The position numbers were made by a program, and so were the translations under genes. DNA of 64,000 nt from NCBI RefSeq assembly GCF_963691685.1, contig NZ_OY829290.1:2294001-2358000 (forward strand). Reading direction: 5' to 3'. The notes under the pieces were generated by a model that was not told the DNA's origin, made no database searches, and saw only the letters and a program-made list of their open reading frames with translations. Below, piece by piece: positions 16,006 through 25,198 of this stretch. Position 1 is the stretch's first letter. Each line of letters begins with the position of its first letter. The DNA comes from Thalassovita sp. (GTDB taxonomy: Bacteria; Pseudomonadota; Alphaproteobacteria; Rhodobacterales; Rhodobacteraceae).

Positions 16006-18471
16006 ATGGCATTGATTTTCCGGTGGCTTATGAGATTGACCGGTGGGATGATCGCGGTGGCGGTGCTGACCATGCTGGGGATCTACTTCCTGGCCTCCCG
16101 TTCGCTGCCCGATTACGATAAAACGCTGCAGGTTTCGGGCCTCTCGGCGCCGCTGGAAATCGTACGCGACAATGCCAATGTGCCGCATATTCTGGGGGCC
16201 AGCGACGCGGATGTGTTCTTTGGCCTGGGCTATGCCCATGCGCAGGACCGCCTGTGGCAGATGGTGACGCTGCGCCGCACCGTGCAGGGCCGCCTGTCCG
16301 AGGTTTTTGGCACCCGCACGGTTGAGATTGACACGGTGATGCGCCGGCTTGACCTCTACCCGCTGGCGCAGGCAGCGGTCCGCCATCAGGATGCCCGCAC
16401 GCAAGTGGCCCTGAAAGCCTACGCCGATGGGGTAAACGCCCGCCTGGATGAGATCAACCAGAACGCCCTGGGCCGTGGCGCGCCTGAGATGTTCCTGTTC
16501 AACATGCCGATCGCCCCCTGGCAGCCCGCCGACAGTATCGCGATGGTGAAACTGATGGCGCTGCGCCTGACCGGCCAGATTGACACCGAAGTGCTGCGCG
16601 CCCGCTCCTCGCTCTTGCTGCCTGCGGAACGGTTGCTGGACATTCTGCCTGATGCGCCCGGGGCTGGCATCGCAGCCCTGCCCCGTTATGCAGATCTGTT
16701 TGATGCCACGCTGCCGCGGTTTGCGACCTCCACCCCGCTGCCAGAACATCCGCTGTCGCCCTTCAGCCGCGCCGGTTTCTCCGGCGCCTCCAACGCCTGG
16801 GCCGCCGCCACCAGCCGCTCCGCCGCGGGTGGCACACTTCTGGCCAGCGATCCGCATATGGGCTTCACCGCGCCCGGCAGCTGGTATCTGGCCCGGCTGC
16901 AGCTGCAACAGGGCGGCGTGATCGGCGCCACCATCCCGGGCATTCCCGCCGTATTGTCGGGCCGCTCAAACGTGTTGGGCTGGGGCATCACCGCCGCCTA
17001 TCTGGATGATCAGGACCTCTATGTTGAAGAACTGAACCCGGATAATCCCGAAGAATACCGCACGCCCGAGGGGTTCAAACCCTTCCGCAGCCGCAAATCA
17101 ATCCTGCAGGTCGCCGAAGAAAAACCCGTCACCCTGACCCTGCGCTGGAGTGATAACGGCCCGGTCCTGCCCGCCAGCTTCAACGATATCGGCACCATCA
17201 CCCCCAAAGGTCACGTTGCCACGCTGAACTGGACCGCGCTGACCGAGGAAGACCGCTCCATCACCGCGGCGATCAACATCATGTATGCCCGCACCGTGCA
17301 GGGCGCGATGGCCGCCGGCGAAGATATGGTCGCCCCGGCGCTGAATATGGTGCTGGTGGATGACAGCCAGATCGCTATGAAAACACTGGGCAAAATGCCC
17401 CGCCGCCACTCCGGCCACCAAAGTCAGGGCCGCATGCCCAGTCCCGGCTGGCTGGAGGAAAACCGCTGGCAGGGCAGCCATTCCTACGCCGCCAACCCCG
17501 AATTTGTGAACCCGATCGGCGGCATCGTCGGCAACACCAACAACAAAACCGTTGATCGCCCCTTCCCGCTGCATGTCAGCTTTGACTGGGGCGACACCCA
17601 GCGGATCCAACGCTGGACCCGGCTGATGCAAAGCCGTCAGGTCCACACCCGCGACAGTTTCATCGAAACCCAGCTGGATACCGTCAGCCCCGCCGCCCGC
17701 ACCCTGCTGCCGCTGATCGGCGCAGATCTTTGGTTCACCGGCGCCGCCGCCCCCGATGGCACGCCCGAGAGGCAAAGACAGCGCGCATTGGCGCTCTTGG
17801 CCAATTGGAACGGTGAGATGAACGAACATATGCCCGAACCGCTGATCTACGCTGCCTGGGTCCGTGCCCTGCAGGAGCGTCTGATCCGCGATGATCTGGG
17901 CCCGCTGGCCGATCAGTTCAATCAGGTGGAGCCGCTGTTCATCGAACGTGTCTACCGCGACGTTGACGGCGCCAGCATCTGGTGTGACGTGATCCAATCC
18001 GCCCCGGTGGAAAGCTGCACCGATATGGCACGCCTCGCGCTGGATGATGCGCTGCTGTGGATCGAGGAACGCTACGGTCAGGCGCTGGAAAGCCTGCAAT
18101 GGGGCGAGGCACATCAGGCCGCCCATGACCACCCGGTTCTGGGCGACGTTCCGCTGCTGCGCAGTTTCGTGAACATCCGCCAGCCCACCTCGGGCGGCGA
18201 TCAGACGCTGATGCGCGGCCTGGCCTCCGGGGATGCGGCTGATCCCTTCCGCAACATCCATGGTGCGGGTTATCGCGGGGTCTATGACTTTGAAGATCCC
18301 GACAGTTCGGTCTTCATCACCGCCACTGGGCAATCCGGCCACTTCCTGTCACGCTACTACGATGATCTGGGTGAGCTGTGGCGGCGCGGCGAATATATCC
18401 CGATGTCGCTGGATCAGGATCTGGCCCGCGCGGCCGCCGTTGGCGTGACGGTGCTGCGTCCGGTCAACTAG
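16006..18471 (+). CDS. Penicillin acylase family protein (Ntn-hydrolase)
   Basis: An 821-residue N-terminal-nucleophile amidase precursor. It has a membrane-spanning N-terminus (about 10-30), the alpha-subunit region (NVPHILGASDADVFFGLGYAHAQDRLWQM, about 58-86), then the autocatalytic cleavage site before the nucleophile Ser262 in GASNAWA. The beta-subunit motifs LLASDPHMGF and IPGIPAVLSGRSNVLGWGIT follow. Length fits the family. Activity on amide-linked compounds such as acyl-homoserine lactones is possible, as known for some members, but not shown here. Confidence 0.9.
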   Translation: MALIFRWLMRLTGGMIAVAVLTMLGIYFLASRSLPDYDKTLQVSGLSAPLEIVRDNANVPHILGASDADVFFGLGYAHAQDRLWQMVTLRRTVQGRLSEVFGTRTVEIDTVMRRLDLYPLAQAAVRHQDARTQVALKAYADGVNARLDEINQNALGRGAPEMFLFNMPIAPWQPADSIAMVKLMALRLTGQIDTEVLRARSSLLLPAERLLDILPDAPGAGIAALPRYADLFDATLPRFATSTPLPEHPLSPFSRAGFSGASNAWAAATSRSAAGGTLLASDPHMGFTAPGSWYLARLQLQQGGVIGATIPGIPAVLSGRSNVLGWGITAAYLDDQDLYVEELNPDNPEEYRTPEGFKPFRSRKSILQVAEEKPVTLTLRWSDNGPVLPASFNDIGTITPKGHVATLNWTALTEEDRSITAAINIMYARTVQGAMAAGEDMVAPALNMVLVDDSQIAMKTLGKMPRRHSGHQSQGRMPSPGWLEENRWQGSHSYAANPEFVNPIGGIVGNTNNKTVDRPFPLHVSFDWGDTQRIQRWTRLMQSRQVHTRDSFIETQLDTVSPAARTLLPLIGADLWFTGAAAPDGTPERQRQRALALLANWNGEMNEHMPEPLIYAAWVRALQERLIRDDLGPLADQFNQVEPLFIERVYRDVDGASIWCDVIQSAPVESCTDMARLALDDALLWIEERYGQALESLQWGEAHQAAHDHPVLGDVPLLRSFVNIRQPTSGGDQTLMRGLASGDAADPFRNIHGAGYRGVYDFEDPDSSVFITATGQSGHFLSRYYDDLGELWRRGEYIPMSLDQDLARAAAVGVTVLRPVN

Positions 18472-18525
18472 TGTTTCGCGGCGATAAGCGCTTCGGCATT
18501 TGAGTATTTTTGAAACAGCTCCAAT

Positions 18526-18544
18526 GGTCTGAGGCCGTCAGACC
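18526..18544. repeat. Perfect 7-bp inverted repeat between convergent genes
   Basis: GGTCTGA (18526-18532), GGCCG loop, TCAGACC (18538-18544) in the 123-nt gap between the acylase stop and the hflX stop. No T-run, so a terminator is unlikely unless factor-assisted. Confidence 0.45.
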
Positions 18545-18594
18545 GAGGTTTAGGGCGCGCGCCACATAGGCGCGCACCTTTTGGTTAACAGATC

Positions 18595-19872
18595 TTAAAG
18601 ATCGCGGAAGCGTTTTTCCTGCCGGGCGGTCCAGCGCACGGTGAGGTCAAAACCGGTTTCGGTCTGTTCCTCCTGCTGCACCAGATCCTCCTGAAACAGC
18701 CAGGCGCGTTTGCGGCCCTCGGCAAAGCTGAGGCTCAGCTGGCTTTCATGGGTTTCCGAGGCCAGCTTGGCCTTCACCGCATCCAGCAGCTTGCCCTGAC
18801 CTTCCCCGGTGATCGCCGAGATCGCAAAGATATCCTCTTCGCGGTCCGCGCGTTCATTCATCACCTCGCGGGTGTCCTCATCCAGGAGGTCGATCTTGTT
18901 CCAGACCTCCAGAACTGGGGTGTCTTCGCCCACACCCAGGCTCTCCATGATCGACAGCACGTTTTCCGCCTGCCCCTCGGTTTCGGGATGGGCAATGTCA
19001 CGCACATGCAGGATCAGGTTGGCGCTCAGCACCTCTTCCAGCGTCGCACGGAAGGAGGCGACCAATTCCGTCGGCAGGTCCGAGATGAAGCCCACCGTAT
19101 CACTCAGGATCACCTCAGGCCCGTTGTCGGGCAGATCAACCCGCCGCATGGTCGGATCCAGCGTGGCAAAGAGCATGTCTTTGGCCATCACATCGGCGCC
19201 GGTCAGATGGTTGAACAAGGTGGATTTGCCAGCGTTGGTGTAGCCCACCAGCGCCACCACCGGAAACGGCACCTTGGCGCGGGCGGCGCGGTGCAATTCG
19301 CGGGTTTTCACCACCTTGTCCAGCTGACGGCGCAGGCGCACCAGCTGTTCGTCGATCGCACGGCGGTCGGCCTCAATCTGGGTTTCGCCGGGACCGCCGA
19401 CAAACCCCAATCCGCCCCGCTGGCGTTCCAGGTGGGTCCAGGCGCGCACCAGTCGGGTGCGCTGATAGCTCAGCGCCGCCATTTCCACCTGCAACACACC
19501 TTCGCGGGTGCGGGCCCGGTCCGAGAAGATCTCAAGGATCAGACCGGTGCGGTCCAGCAGTTTGACCTTCCAGGCCTTTTCAAGGTTACGTTGCTGCACG
19601 GGCGTCACTGGCCCGTCGATCAGCACCAATTCGACCTCATTCGCTTTCAGGAGCTGTTTCAGTTCCTCGATCTTTCCCGAGCCAAACAGGTAGCCCGCGT
19701 GCGCGCGGGGCAGCGGCACTTTGGTGGATCCAACCACCTCCAAATCGGGCAAAGCCGCCGCAAGCGAGACCGCCTCTTCCAAGGCATAGTCTGCTTCACG
19801 ACGGTTCTTGTCGGTTTTCAGATCAGGATGCAGAACCCAGGCGCGGGTCGCGATCCGTTCATGTGTTTCCAA
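18595..19872 (-). CDS. hflX: GTPase HflX
   Basis: Ribosome-associated GTPase that splits stalled or stressed ribosomes. The 425-residue protein has the HflX N-terminal domain (RAWVLHPDL; HAGYLFGSGKIEELKQLL; GLGFVGGPGETQIEADRR). The GTPase domain has G1 GYTNAGKST, G3 DTVGF and G4 NKID. The only available start is a TTG at 19872, directly after the hfq stop codon and in the same frame as hfq. GGTGAAGAG inside the hfq 3' end would serve as ribosome binding site. Confidence 0.95.
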   Translation of the reverse strand: METHERIATRAWVLHPDLKTDKNRREADYALEEAVSLAAALPDLEVVGSTKVPLPRAHAGYLFGSGKIEELKQLLKANEVELVLIDGPVTPVQQRNLEKAWKVKLLDRTGLILEIFSDRARTREGVLQVEMAALSYQRTRLVRAWTHLERQRGGLGFVGGPGETQIEADRRAIDEQLVRLRRQLDKVVKTRELHRAARAKVPFPVVALVGYTNAGKSTLFNHLTGADVMAKDMLFATLDPTMRRVDLPDNGPEVILSDTVGFISDLPTELVASFRATLEEVLSANLILHVRDIAHPETEGQAENVLSIMESLGVGEDTPVLEVWNKIDLLDEDTREVMNERADREEDIFAISAITGEGQGKLLDAVKAKLASETHESQLSLSFAEGRKRAWLFQEDLVQQEEQTETGFDLTVRWTARQEKRFRDL

Positions 19873-20109
19873 TTAGGACTCTTCACCATCGTAAAGGTTG
19901 ATGGGTTGTGCCGGCATGATGGTCGAGATTGCGTGTTTGTAGACAAGCTGCGACTGGCCGTCACGGCGCAGGAGCACACAGAAATTGTCAAACCAGGTGA
20001 TGACCCCCTGCAGCTTCACGCCGTTGATCAGAAAGATGGTCACCGGGATCTTCGTTTTCCGGGTGTGGTTCAGAAAGGCGTCTTGCAGGTTCTGTTTGTC
20101 GGAAGCCAT
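19873..20109 (-). CDS. hfq: RNA chaperone Hfq
   Basis: Hexameric Sm-like RNA chaperone for small RNA-mRNA pairing. At 78 residues, the alphaproteobacterial short form, it contains Sm1 ([21 protein letters not shown]) and the Sm2 motif [17 protein letters not shown] precedes the ATG. It abuts hflX without any spacer, and TrkH lies upstream in the same direction. Confidence 0.98.
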   Translation of the reverse strand: MASDKQNLQDAFLNHTRKTKIPVTIFLINGVKLQGVITWFDNFCVLLRRDGQSQLVYKHAISTIMPAQPINLYDGEES

Positions 20110-20250
20110 TTATGGTTACCTTTTATTATTTGCCGCTTTTCCGGCGTCCCTGTTCATCAATAGGTGCTACTATGTCGCGCCAGCAGAGGAGTTTCCACCC
20201 CAAAAATCAACAGGGTATCTTCGCGGGGATCACTGTGGCCAATCGGTGAC

Positions 20251-21768
20251 CTAGCGGCGGAACAGCCCAGAGGTAAAGAGCGCCACAATCGCCAGCATCT
20301 CCAGCCGGCCCAGCACCATCGCCGCAGCGAAGGTCAGTTTTGCCACCGGCGCCAGTGAGGACAGGTGCACCGTGGTTTCCGGCGCAATGCTGACCAGCGG
20401 TCCGGTGGTCGAAAGGCCCGCAATCGCCAGTGTCAGCGCGGTTTGCAGGTCAGAACCGTAGCCCGCAAAAACCATGGTGAAAAAGGCCAGCGACAGGGCA
20501 AACATCATAAAGAAGATCCACGCGATAAACGCCCCCTGACGCCGGATGCGGCGGCTCATCCCATGGGCGCGCCCCACCGAGGATGGATGCACCAGACGCT
20601 CAATCTCACGCAATCCGTTGAGGTAGAGCGCCCAGACCCGCAGCAGCTTTACACCGCCCGCCGTGGTGGCCACACCGCCGCCAATCATCGCCAGACCGAG
20701 GAAAATGAGGCCCGGCGTCGGCAGGCCCGACCAATCGCGCGCGGTCTTCCACTCAACGCTTTCAAACCCGGTGGTCGACAGGAACGACAACGTGGTGAAC
20801 AGACCGCCCCAGAGCGCCCGCAGCGCCACCATGACGCTTTGTTCCTCCTCCATACTGTAGGAGGCCACCCAATGGCGCATGAACAACAGCGTCGGCACTG
20901 CGACGACCAGAACCAATCCCAGACGGAATTCCGGATCCTCATGCAGGCCGCGGCGGGAGGTGGTGATCGTGTCGGTCGAAAAGGTCAGCCGCGACAGGGC
21001 AAACAGCATGAAGAGCGCAGTGATCGCTTCACCGGTGACACCCGCCTGCGCATCGCCTGCCGATTGCAGCGGGGTGATCCCGCTGGTGGCCATCACCGAC
21101 ATGCCATGGATCAGCGCCACCAAAGGCAGGTCGCCACTGATCGTCAGCATCACCCATAGCGCAAAGGTCAAACCGATGTAGATCGGCAGCAGCTGCACCG
21201 CCACGCGGATGATCCGGCGCTGGGGATCAGGACGTTCGAACCGGCCGTGCAGCACATCGCTTTGGCCGGGCTCAGCCGTTGCGGTGACCTCAAAACCACC
21301 AAGGTTCAGCGGCGCCAGGATCGCCGCCGCGGCCACCCAGATTAGCGCGCCGCCCATCCAGCCGACCATGCCGCGCCACAGGTGCAGGGTGTCACTCAGC
21401 CGATCAGCCTCAAAAAACGCAGCCCCCGTGGTGGTCAGGGCCGAGACCATCTCCACATAGGCGTTGAGGTAAGAGGTGGTGCGCAGCGCCTCATAAAACG
21501 GCAGCGCCAGAAACAGCGGAAGTGCGGCAAGCCCGGCAAACAGCGCCAGCAGATTGCCCATTTCACCGCGCCGGCGCAGCAGATTGGCCCGGGCGATCCC
21601 GACCAGCGCCACAATCAACCCTCCGAGCACTGCGGAATAGAGGAACGCCCGCCCCTCAGCGGCGTTTTCCAAGGCAAAAGCATGGGCGGCAGGCACCAGC
21701 ATCGACAGCGCAGAAATCCCCGCCATCAACAGAAACAATGGTTGCTCAAGCAGCCGCGCCCACATCAC
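20251..21768 (-). CDS. trkH: TrkH-family potassium uptake protein
   Basis: Channel-like membrane subunit of the Trk K+ uptake system, working with TrkA. The 505-residue protein has the repeated membrane-pore-membrane layout, with Gly-containing filter segments such as SALTTTGAAFFE, VMATSGITPL, STTGFES and GLSTTGPL at the expected spacing. It lies 26 nt downstream of trkA, an obvious operon. The order trkA-trkH-hfq continues the conserved alphaproteobacterial block. Confidence 0.93.
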   Translation of the reverse strand: MMWARLLEQPLFLLMAGISALSMLVPAAHAFALENAAEGRAFLYSAVLGGLIVALVGIARANLLRRRGEMGNLLALFAGLAALPLFLALPFYEALRTTSYLNAYVEMVSALTTTGAAFFEADRLSDTLHLWRGMVGWMGGALIWVAAAAILAPLNLGGFEVTATAEPGQSDVLHGRFERPDPQRRIIRVAVQLLPIYIGLTFALWVMLTISGDLPLVALIHGMSVMATSGITPLQSAGDAQAGVTGEAITALFMLFALSRLTFSTDTITTSRRGLHEDPEFRLGLVLVVAVPTLLFMRHWVASYSMEEEQSVMVALRALWGGLFTTLSFLSTTGFESVEWKTARDWSGLPTPGLIFLGLAMIGGGVATTAGGVKLLRVWALYLNGLREIERLVHPSSVGRAHGMSRRIRRQGAFIAWIFFMMFALSLAFFTMVFAGYGSDLQTALTLAIAGLSTTGPLVSIAPETTVHLSSLAPVAKLTFAAAMVLGRLEMLAIVALFTSGLFRR

Positions 21769-21794
21769 AGGGGTCCCTATGCTATTGGTGAATG

Positions 21795-23171
21795 CTAGAA
21801 GAAATCGATGGAGACCTGCAACAGCCGCTCCACCTCAGGCACGTCGGAGGCCAGAGAGAACAGCGCCACAACATCGCCGTCATCAATCCGGGTATCGGCC
21901 AGCGGTTTCACCACCTTGTCGCCCTTCAGCACGCCGCCCACCAGCACACCTTCGGGAAACTCAATGTCGCGGATCTTGCGGCCCGCGATGGGCGAGGTCG
22001 AAAGCACCTCCGCCTCAATCATCTCCGCCTCAGCGTCGCCGATGGAATACACACTGTGCACCTTGCCGTGCCGCACATGGCGCAGGATCGACGACACGGT
22101 GGTTGAGCGCGGGTTGACGTAGGCATCAATGCCCAGCGGCGCCATCATCGGAACCAGAGTCGGGTCATTGATCAGCGCGATCGCCATCGGGCAGCCTTCG
22201 GCCTTGGCGCGCACCGCTGCCAGCATGTTGGTCTTATCATCGTCCGTCACACAGAGCACCGCATCAGCGCGTTCAATGCTGGCTTCCGACAGCAGGGATA
22301 CGTCCAGTCCGTCGCCATGCAAAACGATGGTTTTCTCAAGAATATCAGCAGCTTTCTCGGCGATGCTACGGTTGCGCTCCACCACTTTGGCCCGCACCCG
22401 TTCGGTTCGTTCTTCAAGCGAGCGCGCCACCGCAAGCCCAACGTTGCCGCCGCCGATGATGACCACACGTTCCTGCTTTTTGGCTTCTTTGCCAAAGATT
22501 TCCATCGTGCGATTAATGTCTTCGTTCACGGTGAAGATATAGCATTCATCCCCGACAAAAATCTGATCGCCCGCTTCTGGCGCAAACAGGCGACCGTCAC
22601 GGCGGATCCCCACCACAATCGCGCGCAGGGTGGAAAACAGATCATTCAGCTGGCGCAATGGCGTATTCACCACCGGGCAGCCCTCTTCGATGCTGATGCC
22701 CAAAAGATGCGCTTTACCTGACAGAAACTTCTCCGTGTCAAAGGCGGCCGGTGAGGCGATGCGCTGCAGCGCTGCCTCGGCAACTTCGCGTTCCGGGCTG
22801 ATCACCACATCGATCGGCATGTGGTCACGCCGGTAGAGGTCAGAATAAATCGCGGTCAGATAGCTTTGTGAACGCAGACGGGCGATTTTCCGCGGAATGG
22901 CAAACACCGAATGCGCCACCTGACAGGTCACCATGTTGACCTCATCGGAATGGGTCGCCGCGATGATCATATCCGCGTCCCGTGCCCCGGCCTGATCCAG
23001 AACATCCGGGTAGGAAGCAAAGCCCGCAATCCCCTGCACATCAAGCGTATCCGTGGCCCGACGCACCAGATCGGCATTGTTGTCGACCACGGTGACGTCG
23101 TTCTTTTCACCAGACAAATGGCGGGCGATTTGCCAGCCGACCTGCCCTGCCCCGCAGATGATGACCTTCAT
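21795..23171 (-). CDS. trkA: Trk system potassium transport regulator TrkA
   Basis: Cytoplasmic NAD(H)-binding ring subunit that gates TrkH. The 458-residue protein contains two RCK units: MKVIICGAGQVGWQIARHL at the N-terminus and VVIIGGGNVGLAVARSLEE at about 232-250, each with its own TrkA-C domain. ATG 23171 is favoured over an upstream in-frame start because it sits right at the Rossmann strand and has AGGGGAAC before it. It is divergent from a small lipoprotein gene. Confidence 0.95.
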   Translation of the reverse strand: MKVIICGAGQVGWQIARHLSGEKNDVTVVDNNADLVRRATDTLDVQGIAGFASYPDVLDQAGARDADMIIAATHSDEVNMVTCQVAHSVFAIPRKIARLRSQSYLTAIYSDLYRRDHMPIDVVISPEREVAEAALQRIASPAAFDTEKFLSGKAHLLGISIEEGCPVVNTPLRQLNDLFSTLRAIVVGIRRDGRLFAPEAGDQIFVGDECYIFTVNEDINRTMEIFGKEAKKQERVVIIGGGNVGLAVARSLEERTERVRAKVVERNRSIAEKAADILEKTIVLHGDGLDVSLLSEASIERADAVLCVTDDDKTNMLAAVRAKAEGCPMAIALINDPTLVPMMAPLGIDAYVNPRSTTVSSILRHVRHGKVHSVYSIGDAEAEMIEAEVLSTSPIAGRKIRDIEFPEGVLVGGVLKGDKVVKPLADTRIDDGDVVALFSLASDVPEVERLLQVSIDFF

Positions 23172-23286
23172 CACATGTTCCCCTGCAATCAGGCGCTTTG
23201 CATCGCATGCGCAGCCCAAACGGTCAATGCAATTGAATAACATGGGCCATCACGGCACCTTCTTGGCAATAAAAAAGGAGACATAG

Positions 23287-23733
23287 ATGCAACGATTCGC
23301 CCTAGTCGCCCTCTGCGGCGTTTTATTGAGCGGCTGCAATTACACCGTCTATCATCAGGCCGGCAAAAGCGTGCAGGACCGTGACCGCGACATCACCAAT
23401 TGTGACGTTCAGGCGCTGCGCGATGCGCCGGTGCAAACCCAGATCCGCTACACCGCGCCACAGCCTCGTGAACGCAAGATCTGTGACGACAAAGGCAACT
23501 GCCTGACCGAGACCTATTGGACCCGCCCGGAACCCTACACCGTGGACATCAACGAAGATCTGCGCAGCCGGGTCAAAGCGCAATGCATGATGGATCAGGG
23601 CTACAGCCAGGTGTCGCTGCCGATGTGTGACAACGGCACCTCGGTTTCAGTTCCGGTCACTATGAAAGGCATCAGCGCCAATTCCTGCGTTGTGCGGGTC
23701 AATGGCAAACTACAGGTGGGTGAGCCCAGCTAA
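23287..23733 (+). CDS. Predicted lipoprotein of unknown function
   Basis: A 148-residue lipoprotein: signal MQRFALVALCGVLLSGCNYT with lipobox LSGC (Cys17). The mature part is rich in Cys and Thr (TNCDVQALRDAPVQTQIRYT, CDDKGNCLTETYWTRP), with six further cysteines that could form disulfides in the periplasm. AAGGAG lies 10 nt before the ATG. It sits as a lone plus-strand gene between ntrX and trkA. I recognise no domain. Confidence 0.75.
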   Translation: MQRFALVALCGVLLSGCNYTVYHQAGKSVQDRDRDITNCDVQALRDAPVQTQIRYTAPQPRERKICDDKGNCLTETYWTRPEPYTVDINEDLRSRVKAQCMMDQGYSQVSLPMCDNGTSVSVPVTMKGISANSCVVRVNGKLQVGEPS

Positions 23734-23772
23734 GCCCCACCCCTGAAACATCGATTACACCGCCGGGGCTTA
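23731..23772. repeat. Inverted repeat spanning two convergent stop codons
   Basis: TAAGCCCC (23731-23738) and GGGGCTTA (23765-23772) are perfect 8-bp arms with 26 nt between. Each arm contains the stop codon of one flanking gene. It may act as a weak bidirectional transcription end; no T-run is present. Confidence 0.4.
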
Positions 23773-25182
23773 TTCAGCCTCGGCGGTTTCTTTATCTACG
23801 GTCGCAACCCGCGCACCTGCCTTGGAGGTGGTGACAACCCCCAGCGACTTCAGCTTGCGGTGCAGAGCAGAACGCTCCATGCCAACAAAATTGGCGGTGC
23901 GGCTGATGTTGCCACCAAAGCGGTTGATCTGCGTCAGCAGGTATTCCCGCTCAAAGACTTCCCGCGCTTCCCGCAGGGGCAAGGTCGCCAAGGTGCCGGT
24001 CAGAACCACCTGATCGGAACTGTCGCCGCCTTCGCTGCTGCCCGGCAGCTCCTTGGCCTCAATCGCGCCACTGCCATCGCCCAGGATCAGCACCCGTTCA
24101 ATCAGGTTGCGCAGCTGGCGCACATTGCCGGGCCAACGCATGGTCTGCATCAGCGCCACCGCATCCTCGGACAATTCGCGCAGCGGCAGGCCCTGGGTCT
24201 GGTTGAACATCTCAATGAAATGCTGTGCCAGCACCGGAATATCCTCGCGGCGTTCTTCCAGCGACGGCACGGCTATCGGCACCACGTTCAGACGATGATA
24301 CAGCTCCTGCCGGAAGCGACCGGCGGCAATCTCACCCTCCAGATCCCGGCTGGTGGAGGAGATCACCCGCAGGTCCACCCGCACCTTGTCCGCGCCACCA
24401 ACGCGCTGGAATTGCTGGTCCACCAGAACCCGCAGGATCTTGGACTGTGAGCCCAGCGGCATATCCGCAACCTCATCAAAGAAGATCACGCCGCCATGCG
24501 CCTGCTCCAGCAGCCCCGGTTCCACGCCGCGCTCAGCGCTTTCGCGGCCAAACAGCACCTCTTCGATCCGCTCAGGCTCAATCGTGGCGCAGCCAACCGT
24601 CACAAAGGGAGCCGAGGCCCGATTGGACTGGGCATGGATGTAGCGCGCCGCGACCTCTTTCCCGACACCCGAAGGACCCGAGAGCATCACCCGACCGTTG
24701 GATTTGGTCACCTTCTCCAGCTGCCCCACCAAGGTGCGGAAGGAGGCAGTGTCGCCGATCATCTCGGCCTCATTGCTGTCCTTGCGACGCAGCTTCTGGT
24801 TTTCACGCCGCAGCCGCGAGGTTTCCATCGCCCGGCGGATCACCACCAGCAACTGATCGATGTTGAAGGGCTTTTCGATGAAGTCGTAAGCGCCCTGTTT
24901 GATCGCCGCGACCGCAATTTCAATATTGCCGTGCCCCGAAATGATCACCACCGGCACATCCGGATTGTCCCGCTTCACCGTTTTCAGAATGTCGATCCCG
25001 TCCATCCGGCTGTCCTTGAGCCAGATATCCAGAATGATCAGCGCCGGCGGCTCGCCGTTGATCTCATTCATCGCCTCATCAGAGTTACCTGCAAGGCGGG
25101 TGGTAAAGCCTTCATCTTCAAGGATATCCGAGATCAGCTCGCGAATGTCCCTTTCGTCGTCAACAATCAGAATATCACTCAT
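23770..25182 (-). CDS. ntrX: Nitrogen response regulator NtrX
   Basis: Response regulator partnered with NtrY. The 470-residue protein has an N-terminal receiver (DDERDIRE, phospho-acceptor Asp in ILDIWL, Lys in IEKPFN), an AAA+ domain (Walker A GPSGVGKE; Walker B VIFFDEVADM) and a C-terminal Fis-type helix-turn-helix (GNISRTANFVGMERSALHRKLKSL). The sigma-54-contacting GAFTGA loop is absent: the segment reads LFGRESAERGVEPGLLEQA. It ends the ntrY-ntrX pair (16 nt gap). Confidence 0.93.
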   Translation of the reverse strand: MSDILIVDDERDIRELISDILEDEGFTTRLAGNSDEAMNEINGEPPALIILDIWLKDSRMDGIDILKTVKRDNPDVPVVIISGHGNIEIAVAAIKQGAYDFIEKPFNIDQLLVVIRRAMETSRLRRENQKLRRKDSNEAEMIGDTASFRTLVGQLEKVTKSNGRVMLSGPSGVGKEVAARYIHAQSNRASAPFVTVGCATIEPERIEEVLFGRESAERGVEPGLLEQAHGGVIFFDEVADMPLGSQSKILRVLVDQQFQRVGGADKVRVDLRVISSTSRDLEGEIAAGRFRQELYHRLNVVPIAVPSLEERREDIPVLAQHFIEMFNQTQGLPLRELSEDAVALMQTMRWPGNVRQLRNLIERVLILGDGSGAIEAKELPGSSEGGDSSDQVVLTGTLATLPLREAREVFEREYLLTQINRFGGNISRTANFVGMERSALHRKLKSLGVVTTSKAGARVATVDKETAEAE

Positions 25183-25198
25183 CTTGTCCTCACGTCTG

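Noticed and set aside
18572..18598. CtrA site near TTAACAGATCTTAA
   Set aside because: Spacing between TTAA halves is 6, not 7, and it lies between two convergent gene ends.
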